Source of the DNA: an uncultured Roseobacter sp.
GTDB taxonomy: Bacteria > Pseudomonadota > Alphaproteobacteria > Rhodobacterales > Rhodobacteraceae
DNA length: 64,000 bases
NCBI RefSeq assembly: GCF_947499265.1
Contig: NZ_CANMNK010000002.1
Coordinates: 62,001-126,000, forward strand
Direction: 5' to 3'
In this document: positions 35,306-43,697 of the stretch, one piece after another
Layout: each line of letters begins with the position of its first letter
How positions within the stretch are numbered: position 1 is the stretch's first letter
Notes under the pieces: model-generated
What the model was told of the DNA's origin: nothing
Seen by the model: the letters and a program-made list of their open reading frames with translations, nothing else
Databases searched by the model: none
Position numbers and translations under genes: made by a program

Positions 35306-35356
35306 TTAATTTTCAGATCAGTTTTATTACTTTCTAAGCAAACACTTAGGCATCCC

Positions 35357-35380
35357 CAAGGCGATGATGTGCCCGCCTTG
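35357..35380. other. Hairpin in the gap before the 1003-aa gene
   Basis: CAAGGCG (35357-35363) and CGCCTTG (35374-35380) form a perfect 7-bp stem with a 10-nt loop. A smaller stem CTAAG/CTTAG lies just left (35334-35349). They stand between the divergent ArsR gene and the large unknown gene; they could be a boundary terminator or operator. Confidence 0.35.
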
Positions 35381-35517
35381 ATCGGCTGCTGCCACGGTTC
35401 ACACCAGAGCAGTTCGTTGGTCAAAATCCGCTCAACGGGCCGCAATCCACCGACAACCTTTGCGAGAATCTGTGCTCGGTGTAGATTTTCAGCATTGTTT
35501 CAAAAAATGGTATTCCA

Positions 35518-38500
35518 ATGGTCGCGCCAATTGAGCTTTTTCGATATTTTGTAGGGAGAGCGCCCAGACCGCGGCGGCAGGTCTTGCGATTTGTTCTCGC
35601 GGAACTCAATACCGATTTCACCCGTGAGGTTTTGGCGGCAGTGACCCTGCCGGATGCGAGGGTATCCGTTCGGACGCTGGCGCGCGCGCATCTGTCAGAC
35701 AATGCCGCGACGGAGCGCTTGGACGACATCGAGCACAATTTCCCATTGCAGCGCTTCCTCGAAGCCTGGGAAAGCGAAACGCCGGCGACCCTGCAAGCGG
35801 CACTGGCCCTTGTGCAAACGATCTTTGACCGGCCTGTGACGGCGATCATCTCGGATCCTGAGTTCAATGCCGCGCGCGACACGCTGCGTGATCTTCTGAT
35901 CGCGCTGAAGCTTGCGGTTCTGAAAGAAGCCCTGCCGATCCGGCGCACCTCTGACATGCTGAGGGCGGCTGAATTGCTGCTGAGACTGGTCGAGGATCCC
36001 GATAGTCTCGACCTTGATGAAACATCGGCGATCTTGAAGGCTGTCATTGCGCTGCCGCGCGAGCTGTTTCCGCCCGCAGATCCGGTGGAGTTGGACCCCG
36101 ACACCGACCCGCCGGACGACGATCCAACGGATGACGACATGGCCGAACGTGCCAAACGCCTCGAATTCGCAGCGGTGGAGATTGTGAGCCTGTCGGGGTC
36201 CGGTATTGAGCGGATGCGCCGCAGCACCGGGTCATCGGATCCGCGCGCGCCCGGCGGTCCCGACGATTTGAGCGCACCGGGACGCACGGCCACGTCGGAG
36301 CCTGAAAGCACCACGATCACCGCGGCTCGTGCGGACGACGACGCAGATGATTTGCCTGATGAGGTTTCCTTTATTGGTATTTCAGAGACGGCGGTGGCAC
36401 GCCTTTCATCGGACACGCGGGAGTTGCTGGATGACTTGGATCTGGACGTCACCGGCTTGCCCTATGACGAGGTTCTGGACCGGATTGAGGTAGAACACCA
36501 AATTGCAACGCTGAGGCTTGTGGGGACGGAGGCGGCGGAAACAGCCCAGCCGCGGTTGCGGACAGGAACGGCCGTCATGCCTGCTGCCGGGACGGCCAGC
36601 CCGCTTGTCCCGGGCATGGGCACAATTCTTGATCCGTCAAGCCTGCCGCCGACCACGGTTGGCCCGATCAAACCCATTGGTGTGGGCGATCTGCTGGTCA
36701 CCCGGCAACAGATCAAGCGCTATGAGGCGGGCGAAATCTCGCATGTTGAAAATGTCCTGCAATCGGAATCCCGAAACCGCGAAACGCGACGGCTGCGCCG
36801 AACCGAGGAAACATTCGTTTTCGAGGAGGAGGAAGAGAAAGAGGAAGAACGCGACCTGCAGACCACCGAACGCCTGGAGATGCAGAGCGAGGTCCAGAAC
36901 ACGCTGCGCGAGGACAAGCAATTCAACATCGGGGGCTCGGTTTCAGCGGGATATGGCCCTTTTGTGCAGGTCGAGGTCTCCTCAGCCTATGAAACGGGCA
37001 CCTCGCAGGAGCAGATCAACAAGCTGGCGACAAGCTATGCCAAGGAAGTGACCGAAAGGACCGCCTCCAAGGTTGCCCTCAGGACCCGCCGGGAACAGAC
37101 GCGCAAGACCATCGAGGAATTCGAGGAAAAGAACCAGCACGGGTTTGATAACACCGACGGTACCGAGCATCTGTCGGGCATCTATCAGTGGCTGGACCGG
37201 GTCTATGAACTCCAGGTTTATAACTACGGGCTGCGGGTGCTCTTTGAATTCGTGGTCCCGGAACCCTCGGCCCTGCTGCTGCGCGCCATCGAACATCAGA
37301 TCGGCAAGCCGGAAGGGCTGACCCCACCAACCAAACCCTCCTTCGGGCCCGGGCATCTGACCCGCACGAATTATGGCCAGTATGTCAGGCTCTATGAGGC
37401 CGAAGGGATCCAGCCGCCGCCGAAGTTTGCGACCCGGATCGGCAAGAGCTTCACCTTCACCTCGCAAAGCGGGGAGCCCGAAGACAACACGTCAGAGGCG
37501 CTGTTGAACGTTCCGGAGGGGTTCAAGGCGACCTCCTGCAGCGCTTCAATACTGCTTTATGGCAATACCAATCAGACGCGGCGGGCCTATGTCTCGGTGG
37601 GCTCGAATTCATTGTTCCAAAAGAAGCGCGCCGATGGGTCGGCGCTGCCGGATACAAGCGATTACCACGATACGCTGCCGGAAATCGCGGGGGAGGTGCC
37701 GGTCGCGTTTTATGCGGTCAACGTGCTCAATTGCACCGCCACGGTGACCATCCATTGTGTCCATACCCAGACCGCATTTGAGAAGTGGCAGGTCGAGACC
37801 TATGATGCCTTGCTGCGCGGCTATGAGGCACAACGCGCGCGCTATGAGGAAAAGCTGGCGATCCTGAAGGCGGAACGCGCAAGTGCGGGGCCTGAGGGTC
37901 GGAACCCCGGCCAAAATCGCTTGATCGAGCGGCGCGAAATCAAACGTCTTGCGATTGCGATGATGACCGGGCAGCATTTTGCAAAGACCGGGGTGCACCT
38001 GTCACCGCAGGCCGCGGAGTTCAATTTTGACGCTGCCGAACGTGCGGGCGTTTACGCCGGGTTCTGGGAGAAGGCCATTCAGTGGAACGAGCTGCAATGG
38101 GAGCTGCTGCCCTATTTCTGGACCTCCCGGGACACCTGGGCGCGTATGCTCTACGAAGACAGCGATCCGCTGCATGCCGAGTTCATAAGCGCGGGCGCGG
38201 CCATGGTGCGCTTTGCCGTTTCTCCCGGATATGAGGCCGCCGTGCTACATTTCCTGGAAACGGGTGGTGTGTGGGAGGGGGGCGATGAGCCCAGCGTCAC
38301 ATCGGAGGAATACGCGGCCATGCTCGATGAGGTTGAGGCCGCGCGAAACAGGGAAACCAGTGAATCGCCCTTGGAAACGCCGGAAGGTGCTGGAGAGATT
38401 GCCGTTGGCGACCCCTGGGAAATCCGCGTGCCCACGACCTTGGTCAAGCTGCGCCAGGACAATGCCCTGCCGGAGTGGGCCAAGGATGAGGATGGCCGCT

Positions 38501-38529
38501 GGCATCCGGTCGACCCCCTTGACCCGTAA
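35518..38529 (+). CDS. Large uncharacterised protein with charged central block
   Basis: 1003 aa; I cannot assign a family. Residues 1-180 are helical and Leu/Arg/Asp rich. About 185-215 is an acidic Pro/Asp linker, and 225-300 is low-complexity. Near 388-410 a conserved-looking block starts (RYEAGEISHVENVL), followed by an extreme run of Arg then Glu (RETRRLRRTEETFVFEEEEE and EKEEERDLQTTERLEMQ, about 425-460), a Gly/Val stretch, then 540-585 GFDNTDG, IYQWLDRVYELQVYNYG (555-571) and VPEPS. The C-terminal 350 residues are rich in aromatics. No signal peptide or membrane helix. No clear ribosome binding site. I recall similar charged blocks in large uncharacterised proteins of other bacteria but cannot verify it. 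Confidence 0.8.
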   Translation: MVAPIELFRYFVGRAPRPRRQVLRFVLAELNTDFTREVLAAVTLPDARVSVRTLARAHLSDNAATERLDDIEHNFPLQRFLEAWESETPATLQAALALVQTIFDRPVTAIISDPEFNAARDTLRDLLIALKLAVLKEALPIRRTSDMLRAAELLLRLVEDPDSLDLDETSAILKAVIALPRELFPPADPVELDPDTDPPDDDPTDDDMAERAKRLEFAAVEIVSLSGSGIERMRRSTGSSDPRAPGGPDDLSAPGRTATSEPESTTITAARADDDADDLPDEVSFIGISETAVARLSSDTRELLDDLDLDVTGLPYDEVLDRIEVEHQIATLRLVGTEAAETAQPRLRTGTAVMPAAGTASPLVPGMGTILDPSSLPPTTVGPIKPIGVGDLLVTRQQIKRYEAGEISHVENVLQSESRNRETRRLRRTEETFVFEEEEEKEEERDLQTTERLEMQSEVQNTLREDKQFNIGGSVSAGYGPFVQVEVSSAYETGTSQEQINKLATSYAKEVTERTASKVALRTRREQTRKTIEEFEEKNQHGFDNTDGTEHLSGIYQWLDRVYELQVYNYGLRVLFEFVVPEPSALLLRAIEHQIGKPEGLTPPTKPSFGPGHLTRTNYGQYVRLYEAEGIQPPPKFATRIGKSFTFTSQSGEPEDNTSEALLNVPEGFKATSCSASILLYGNTNQTRRAYVSVGSNSLFQKKRADGSALPDTSDYHDTLPEIAGEVPVAFYAVNVLNCTATVTIHCVHTQTAFEKWQVETYDALLRGYEAQRARYEEKLAILKAERASAGPEGRNPGQNRLIERREIKRLAIAMMTGQHFAKTGVHLSPQAAEFNFDAAERAGVYAGFWEKAIQWNELQWELLPYFWTSRDTWARMLYEDSDPLHAEFISAGAAMVRFAVSPGYEAAVLHFLETGGVWEGGDEPSVTSEEYAAMLDEVEAARNRETSESPLETPEGAGEIAVGDPWEIRVPTTLVKLRQDNALPEWAKDEDGRWHPVDPLDP

Positions 38530-38606
38530 CCGGCACCAAGCGGACCGGAACGCCGGGCAATGTGAAAAGGACGGAAGGTGTCGGATGCATCGCCTGGGGT
38601 GTTGAG

Positions 38607-40649
38607 ATGCGATTGCCGCTGATCCTTGCCGGTCCGATTGTCCGGCGTGCCACGCCTGAAAAGGTCTGGGTGTGGCTGGCAACCCGCGAATTGCTTGATC
38701 CACCGCATCTGATGCTCTTTACCAATGGGAATTCGCCGTCCTCTCCGGGGCCGGTAAAGGCCAGCATCGAATACTACCCGGTCGCCGTGGCCGATAATCT
38801 GTGGATCTACATGTTATGCGCGATCCCGGAGACACCGCTGGACCGGGGCAGAACCTATTTTTACGATGTTCGCCTCAATGGTACGCGGCCGCTGTTCAAA
38901 TCCGACGACTATCGGCAGTTTCTGCTGAAAGGCAATCGGCTGCCGACCTTCATGCTGGGCGCCAGAGGCAACAACAACCTGCATGCGCTTTATGGGTCCT
39001 GCCGAAAGCTTCACGGGCCAAATCCCGACATGATGAAAGCCGCCGAGGAGATTCTGCAAAACGCCTCAGACGACAATCGGCCGCAGTATTTCTTTATGGG
39101 GGGGGATCAGGTCTATGCCGACGATGTCGACAACCAGCTGTTGACCCTGACCCGCCCGCTGCGCGATGCCTTATATGGGGGCAAGCGCGAAACAATTCCG
39201 GGGCTCAGCCCGGCCGTGCTCGGCGACACGATCGACCGCTCGGAATTTCTCGAATCCTTTTTCACCTCAACCCATATGCCGCATCATCTGCTGACCTTCG
39301 CGGAATATGCCGCAACCTACATCATGGCGTGGAATGGGGATCTTTGGGACCCGCTTCTCAAGGCGGGTCGGTTTTCAGATCTGGGCAGCGCGGATTTCTC
39401 GAACCGGATCATCGGCCAGAGAGTCCTTGATGGGGCGCAGGGTGCAAAAAGTGCCCGGCGGGTGCTGGCAAACACGATCTGCTATATGATCTTTGACGAT
39501 CACGAGGTGACGGACGACTGGTTTCTCAACCCGGAATGGCAGCTGAACGCGACGAAATTCGACTCCGGGCTGCGCATCCTCACCAATGGCATGGCCGCCT
39601 ATTGGGCCTTCCAGGGGTGGGGCAATGAACCGGCGGCCTTTGACGAGACCTACCGCGCGACAATAGGGGGATTTGCGGAATCGCGTGGCAAGGGCACCCA
39701 AAACGCGTGGTCGGCCCTTATCAAGACCGATTGGTCCTTCGTGGCACCAACGTCACCGCCTGCTGTGTTTCTGGATACGCGGACCAAACGCGAGGCATCC
39801 CCGACGGTCTCGGATATTGACCGGGTCGGCACCCGTGTGATTGAGGGGATATCGTTGTCGACCCGTCGCAACAAAGAGGCGCCCCGCCTTCTGGACGGGG
39901 ACGAACGCGCCCGGCTCAGCGGATTGATTGCAAAGCACGCCACCTCGGGTGATCCGCTCATCATCGTCGCTGCGGCCCCGATTTTTGGCTTCCCGCCGAT
40001 GGAATGGGTTCAGCGTAAGATCGGCGGCGTGTCGGCAACCACAGCAGATCTGGAAGGCTGGTCCAGTAATCCGCGCAATTTCATCGATGCTTTCGATCTC
40101 TTTCTGGACGCGGGGTCCAGCCCGCTGATCGTTTTGTCAGGGGATGTGCATTACGGTTTCGAGGTGGTCGGACGCATTTCCACAACCAGCCACTCCGTGC
40201 CATTTCTGCAGCTTTGTTCCAGCGCAATGAAGAATGAGGTCATCGGCGTGGACAAGTTCTTTTTCAGGATCATCAGCCTTTTCGGGGAGTCCGTCGCCGC
40301 TTTCGGTTTCTGGGACCTCAAGGAAAACGGCAAGACCGACGGTCCGATTGCCTATACAGCCACGAACGACAACGCGAACGACTTTTTCAACCGAAGATAT
40401 AAGTCCTCGCCCTACTATCTGATGCAAACCCAGTTCATCAAACGGTCGGGGCGGCGCTCGGTGAAACAGCTGATCGAGCGGCAGAATAATTTGGGCGAGC
40501 TGGTGGTCCGGGGTCAGCAGGTATCGCATCGACACTGGTACCCGGCGTCATCAAGCGGGTTCTCTGCGCGGTCGTTCAAGAACTGGAACACCGGCAGTTG
40601 GCCCATTGCTGACATGGTCGGCGCGATCAAATCAATCTTTGGAAGATGA
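38607..40649 (+). CDS. PhoD-like metallophosphoesterase
   Basis: 680 aa. Calcineurin-like dinuclear metal site in PhoD order: YGSCRK (from about 129), GGDQVYADD (about 165-172), DDHEVTDDW (297-305) and LSGDVHYGFE (about 511-518). No signal peptide or Tat motif, unlike secreted PhoD alkaline phosphatases, so it is probably cytoplasmic; it may act on a phosphodiester or nucleotide rather than on extracellular organic phosphate. ATG at 38607 places the family N-terminus LPLILAGPIVRR at the start; a GTG at 38562 would add 15 residues. It lies 77 nt after the 1003-aa gene, on the same strand. Confidence 0.85.
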   Translation: MRLPLILAGPIVRRATPEKVWVWLATRELLDPPHLMLFTNGNSPSSPGPVKASIEYYPVAVADNLWIYMLCAIPETPLDRGRTYFYDVRLNGTRPLFKSDDYRQFLLKGNRLPTFMLGARGNNNLHALYGSCRKLHGPNPDMMKAAEEILQNASDDNRPQYFFMGGDQVYADDVDNQLLTLTRPLRDALYGGKRETIPGLSPAVLGDTIDRSEFLESFFTSTHMPHHLLTFAEYAATYIMAWNGDLWDPLLKAGRFSDLGSADFSNRIIGQRVLDGAQGAKSARRVLANTICYMIFDDHEVTDDWFLNPEWQLNATKFDSGLRILTNGMAAYWAFQGWGNEPAAFDETYRATIGGFAESRGKGTQNAWSALIKTDWSFVAPTSPPAVFLDTRTKREASPTVSDIDRVGTRVIEGISLSTRRNKEAPRLLDGDERARLSGLIAKHATSGDPLIIVAAAPIFGFPPMEWVQRKIGGVSATTADLEGWSSNPRNFIDAFDLFLDAGSSPLIVLSGDVHYGFEVVGRISTTSHSVPFLQLCSSAMKNEVIGVDKFFFRIISLFGESVAAFGFWDLKENGKTDGPIAYTATNDNANDFFNRRYKSSPYYLMQTQFIKRSGRRSVKQLIERQNNLGELVVRGQQVSHRHWYPASSSGFSARSFKNWNTGSWPIADMVGAIKSIFGR

Positions 40650-40885
40650 CATCGAGGATAGATTTTCTGGATCTCCTTGGCTCTGTGCCTCACTTTGTTG
40701 AACGGAGGTCACGTGCGGTCCTTTCGTGATTGTCTTGCCCGCCGTCTCCATCAAAAAAGATCTCGGTCGACCAATGCGAAACAGCAGGTGGCAGCGTTTT
40801 GGCCGCAAGAAGATGCCCGTACCCTGAAATTCGTGTAGGATGCAAAAGCATATCGCGGTTCGCAGCCCGTAAGACAGCAAGTTGA

Positions 40886-40925
40886 TTTGTATGATTTGGG
40901 ACAAATGTGTTTGTATTTCGGACAA
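40886..40925. repeat. Two tandem TTTGTA...GGACAA repeats
   Basis: Copy one TTTGTATGATTTGGGACAA (40886-40904) and copy two TTTGTATTTCGGACAA (40910-40925) start 24 bp apart. Each copy is itself a loose dyad (TTTGT / ACAAA or TTGT / ACAA). Spacing near two helical turns suggests a paired regulator site. Confidence 0.5.
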
Positions 40926-40957
40926 TCTGATTTCGGTGAGTTGAGTCCTGCCCATCG

Positions 40958-40971
40958 ACAAAGCACTTTGT
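40958..40971. promoter_or_regulatory. Perfect palindrome ACAAAG-CA-CTTTGT
   Basis: Six-base arms with a 2-nt spacer, 91-104 nt upstream of the 541-aa gene start. Its ACAAA/TTTGT arms match the two repeats just upstream, so all three could be sites for one regulator. Confidence 0.5.
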
Positions 40972-41061
40972 TTGACAAGGTTTGACGTCGCATCTTTTTC
41001 TGAGTGTCGCAATCTTCGGCGCCTAAGTGATCGGTCAAAAAAATATTGGGAGGTGCCACTT

Positions 41062-42687
41062 ATGGTCGTCGCTTCTGAACCCGTCAGGGCGCCGCTGAAG
41101 CCAAGGGCTGATCACAAGCACCCCGCGTCGCGGTCACGTGGCGAAGAGCCTTCGGAGCTTGTCTCTCGACCAACTTCGCGGCTCGCGGGCTATCAGGATG
41201 CCGCAGACACGACCACCGAGGTGCAAGAGCTGGCCGCATTGCAACGCCGCGCAACCAGTGCTGCGCTTGCGCCAGCGACGGCAGATTTTCAGCGCCACGC
41301 TCCTGATCGAGAGCAGGAGGAAGGCGACCTTCTGCAATCGGAGCCCAGCCCAAGCAGCGTTAAGTCGCACGCCTCGGGTGGGATGGAAACGGGCCTTGCT
41401 GGCGAAGCGACCAGCCCATGGCGCAGCCCGGGCGAAACGGTTCATCAACTGCGCCGCGCGGCCTTCTCTGCTGCGCTTTGGCCCGCGGTGCAGCCCTTTA
41501 ACGCCGCGAACCGCCCCGATCACCTAACGGCTTTGCGCGGGTCGTCGATCCTGACACAGCGCAAATCCGTGGATGTGCTGCAGCGGGACGAGGATGGCGA
41601 CGGCGTTAGCTGGGGGGCTCTGGGCAAATTCCTCGGGGATGTCCGCAAATACGGAGCCCTTGCCGCGGGTAGCAAATTGGTGGGCATGACCTTTGCAAGC
41701 CTGACGGCGCTGGCCCTGGCGATTGAAACAGCGATCTGGGGCATAAATAACTACTTCGGCGAGGGGCCTGCCGGAGAGAACACGATCATACCGGCGATCA
41801 TAGGATTTGCGGCCCAGCTGTCCTATTTCATGAAAAACGCCCGGGTGGCGTATAGATCGAAGGGCATGGTAACCCGGAAAAAGGCACGGCTCCGGCAACT
41901 GGCCCAAAGCTACAATACCGCGCTTTTGAACCATCTCCATAATCGCGCCGATCTGGCCATCGCATCCGATATCCGCGATGAGGGTCAGAGGGTCTATGCA
42001 GAGCTTGTCGAAGTAATGAAAACGGAGAAAGCCGGGATAGCTTCTATCATTTCAAGCGGGGCGGGCCTGCTGCTTGCAAACGCAGCCGTTTTCGCTTTCC
42101 CACTTGAACATGATAGTTGGCGCACAAGTTTTGGCCCGGATTTTTCGACGCTGCTTGCGCTGCTGACGGTATTCGCGCCGCTTGTTCAAAAGGCTGTCGA
42201 TGGTTGGGCTGGCAGATCATCGGCACTGCCGCCAAATCCCTTTGAGGCAAGCATCAGTTCGGCGCGCGCCGCCCTGAACCCGCCTGCGCCATTGCCGGAC
42301 AGCGATGATAGCAGTTCCGGTGGGGCTTCGAGTAGTGACATGAATTACTATAGTTTTTCGAGCGACAACGGTGGCTCAGGCAGCGAAGGGGCCAGCGAAA
42401 ATGGCTCCGAAAGCGATTTTGAGAGCGCGTCCAGCGCCAGCGGCAGTTATTATAGCGCTTCGGGCGTCGGTGGCGACGACCAAAGCGCTTCAGAAAGCGG
42501 TGCCAGTTTACGCAGTTCGTCAGGCAGTGAGGGTAGCTATGCAAGTGCTATGGGCAGCGAGAGCAGCAGCGATGCGTCGTCAGAGCCGAAAAGCTGGTCG
42601 TGGCAGGTTGTTGGAGGGGCTCTTTCGTATGTTTCAAGCTACTTCACCAGCCCAGCAAGCGAACCGGTAGAAGACAGTCCGGTTTGA
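41062..42687 (+). CDS. Uncharacterised membrane-associated protein with LQR repeats and Ser-rich tail
   Basis: 541 aa; no family recognised. N-terminal 160 residues are polar and disordered-looking with related segments LQRRATSAALAPATADFQR (60-78) and LRRAAFSAALWPAVQPFN (130-147) and several LQR/TQR-type tripeptides (LQRD, TQRK). Four hydrophobic segments follow: about 200-226, 240-257, 325-346 and 361-375, with an Arg/Lys-rich stretch between the second and third. Residues 413-508 are a Ser/Gly/Glu low-complexity tail, ending in a short hydrophobic-aromatic segment (SWSWQVVGGALSYVSSYF). No signal peptide. ATG at 41062 has GGAGG 8 nt upstream. N-terminal 'LQR' style resembles eCIS-linked proteins, but no DUF4157 HExxH domain is present. 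Confidence 0.85.
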   Translation: MVVASEPVRAPLKPRADHKHPASRSRGEEPSELVSRPTSRLAGYQDAADTTTEVQELAALQRRATSAALAPATADFQRHAPDREQEEGDLLQSEPSPSSVKSHASGGMETGLAGEATSPWRSPGETVHQLRRAAFSAALWPAVQPFNAANRPDHLTALRGSSILTQRKSVDVLQRDEDGDGVSWGALGKFLGDVRKYGALAAGSKLVGMTFASLTALALAIETAIWGINNYFGEGPAGENTIIPAIIGFAAQLSYFMKNARVAYRSKGMVTRKKARLRQLAQSYNTALLNHLHNRADLAIASDIRDEGQRVYAELVEVMKTEKAGIASIISSGAGLLLANAAVFAFPLEHDSWRTSFGPDFSTLLALLTVFAPLVQKAVDGWAGRSSALPPNPFEASISSARAALNPPAPLPDSDDSSSGGASSSDMNYYSFSSDNGGSGSEGASENGSESDFESASSASGSYYSASGVGGDDQSASESGASLRSSSGSEGSYASAMGSESSSDASSEPKSWSWQVVGGALSYVSSYFTSPASEPVEDSPV

Positions 42688-42690
42688 CCG

Positions 42691-42716
42691 CCCCCGATTT
42701 GTGGGGGACTGATTTT
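42691..42716 (+). terminator. Terminator of the 541-aa gene
   Basis: CCCCC (42691-42695) pairs with GGGGG (42703-42707) over a GATTTGT loop, then ACTGATTTTT. It starts 4 nt after the stop codon. Confidence 0.65.
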
Positions 42717-42922
42717 TCCAGCGCTACCTGAAAGTTTCCCCCGTTTTTTTCCCGTGAGGTAGTTTCGGCGGGTTACCAAAGCCGTTTGGTTTTGGGCCCC
42801 TAACGACGACCTCTAAAATTGGGCACCTTTGAGTAAGTGACCAAATTCAGGGGAACTGCATGGGCATATTCGAGTGCATCATCGTCCGAGGACAACTTGT
42901 TGCCTGAACTCAACCAAATGCG

Positions 42923-42947
42923 AAAACAGAGGGGCGCGCTACCCCTC
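42923..42947 (-). terminator. Terminator overlapping the rpiB stop codon
   Basis: Read on the minus strand, GAGGGG, then the TAG stop and GCGCG, then CCCCTC and TGTTTT. The stop codon lies in the loop, so the hairpin can only form after the last ribosome leaves. Confidence 0.65.
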
Positions 42948-43388
42948 CAGCGCCTTAATCATCTCTACCCGCGTGGCATGCCGTCCCCCCTCGAAGCGGG
43001 CGGCCAGGAAGGCATCCACGATGTCCAGCGCCAGCCCTTCGCCCACCACGCGCGCGCCCAGTGAGAGCATGTTGGCATCATTGTGCTCGCGGATCATACG
43101 GGCCGAGAATGTATCGGTGCAGACACCGCAACGGATGCCGTTCACCTTGTTTGCCGCCATCATGATGCCCTGGCCGGTGCCGCACAGGATGATGCCAAGC
43201 TGGCAGTCGCCGGAGGCAACGCGCTGCGCCGCGGCCTCGCCATGCTTGGGATAATGCGTGCTCTCCGCCGTTGTCGGCCCGATATCGACCACTTCCCAAC
43301 CCTTCGCCGCAATATGAGCAGCAACGGCCTGCCTGTGCCGAATGGCGGCGTGATCGCTGGAAAGTACAATGCGTTTGCTGGCTGTCAT
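42939..43388 (-). CDS. rpiB: Ribose 5-phosphate isomerase B
   Basis: 149 aa. RpiB/LacAB fold interconverting ribose 5-phosphate and ribulose 5-phosphate. N-terminal SSDHAAIRHRQ and the active-site loop LCGTGQGIMMAANKVNGIRC (catalytic Cys in CGTG) are clear; the typical GTGIGM reads GTGQGI here. The C-terminal GARVVGEGLALDIVDAFL is also conserved. Single gene; the terminator hairpin overlaps its stop. Confidence 0.93.
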   Translation of the reverse strand: MTASKRIVLSSDHAAIRHRQAVAAHIAAKGWEVVDIGPTTAESTHYPKHGEAAAQRVASGDCQLGIILCGTGQGIMMAANKVNGIRCGVCTDTFSARMIREHNDANMLSLGARVVGEGLALDIVDAFLAARFEGGRHATRVEMIKALEG

Positions 43389-43697
43389 GGAGAAGTCGCC
43401 CCGGCTCTGCTGCTTATTTGTGGTTCACGCACCGAGCTATAACACCTCCCTGGTGACAACCAAGCCCCGTATTGATGGTCTCCCTCCAAAGCCAACGTCC
43501 ACTTGGGCTGACCGACTGCAACCCACTAAAGCCGCGAGAGAGCGGCAAAGGACCAACAAGTATGGCCTGCTGAAGGCGTGTCTGCTTTGCAGGTCCAAGA
43601 CGAAGGGTCACCAAAACCTGCAGGTCTTTTCTTTCAGTATCAAACCTTTAAGATCTGTGATCGGCAGGGGATCACGAAGGAGGCGGGTGCGACACAG
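43389..43697. other. 309-bp stretch without a confident gene between rpiB and the AraC gene
   Basis: Holds the rpiB promoter on the left and the AraC-gene promoter on the right. The AraC frame is open back to 43578 (GTG) but that extra N-terminus has no family resemblance. A GAAGGAGGCGGG purine run (43675-43686) stands near the AraC start. Nothing else recognised. Confidence 0.5.

Larger units (their letters stand above)
40650..41061. other. 412-bp regulatory stretch without a gene
   Basis: AT-richer than its surroundings. I see no credible coding sequence; a 126-codon reading frame on the minus strand here has no ribosome binding site and no family resemblance. The stretch carries the direct repeats and palindrome described at 40886-40971, so it is best read as the promoter region of the 541-aa gene. 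Confidence 0.6.

Noticed and set aside
40632-41012. Possible 126-aa gene on the minus strand between the PhoD-like and 541-aa genes
   Set aside because: No ribosome binding site, no family resemblance, and it covers the regulatory repeats.
42717-42922. Possible insertion-sequence remnant between the 541-aa gene and rpiB
   Set aside because: The sequence has T-runs and short odd segments, but I found no terminal inverted repeats, target duplication or transposase fragment.
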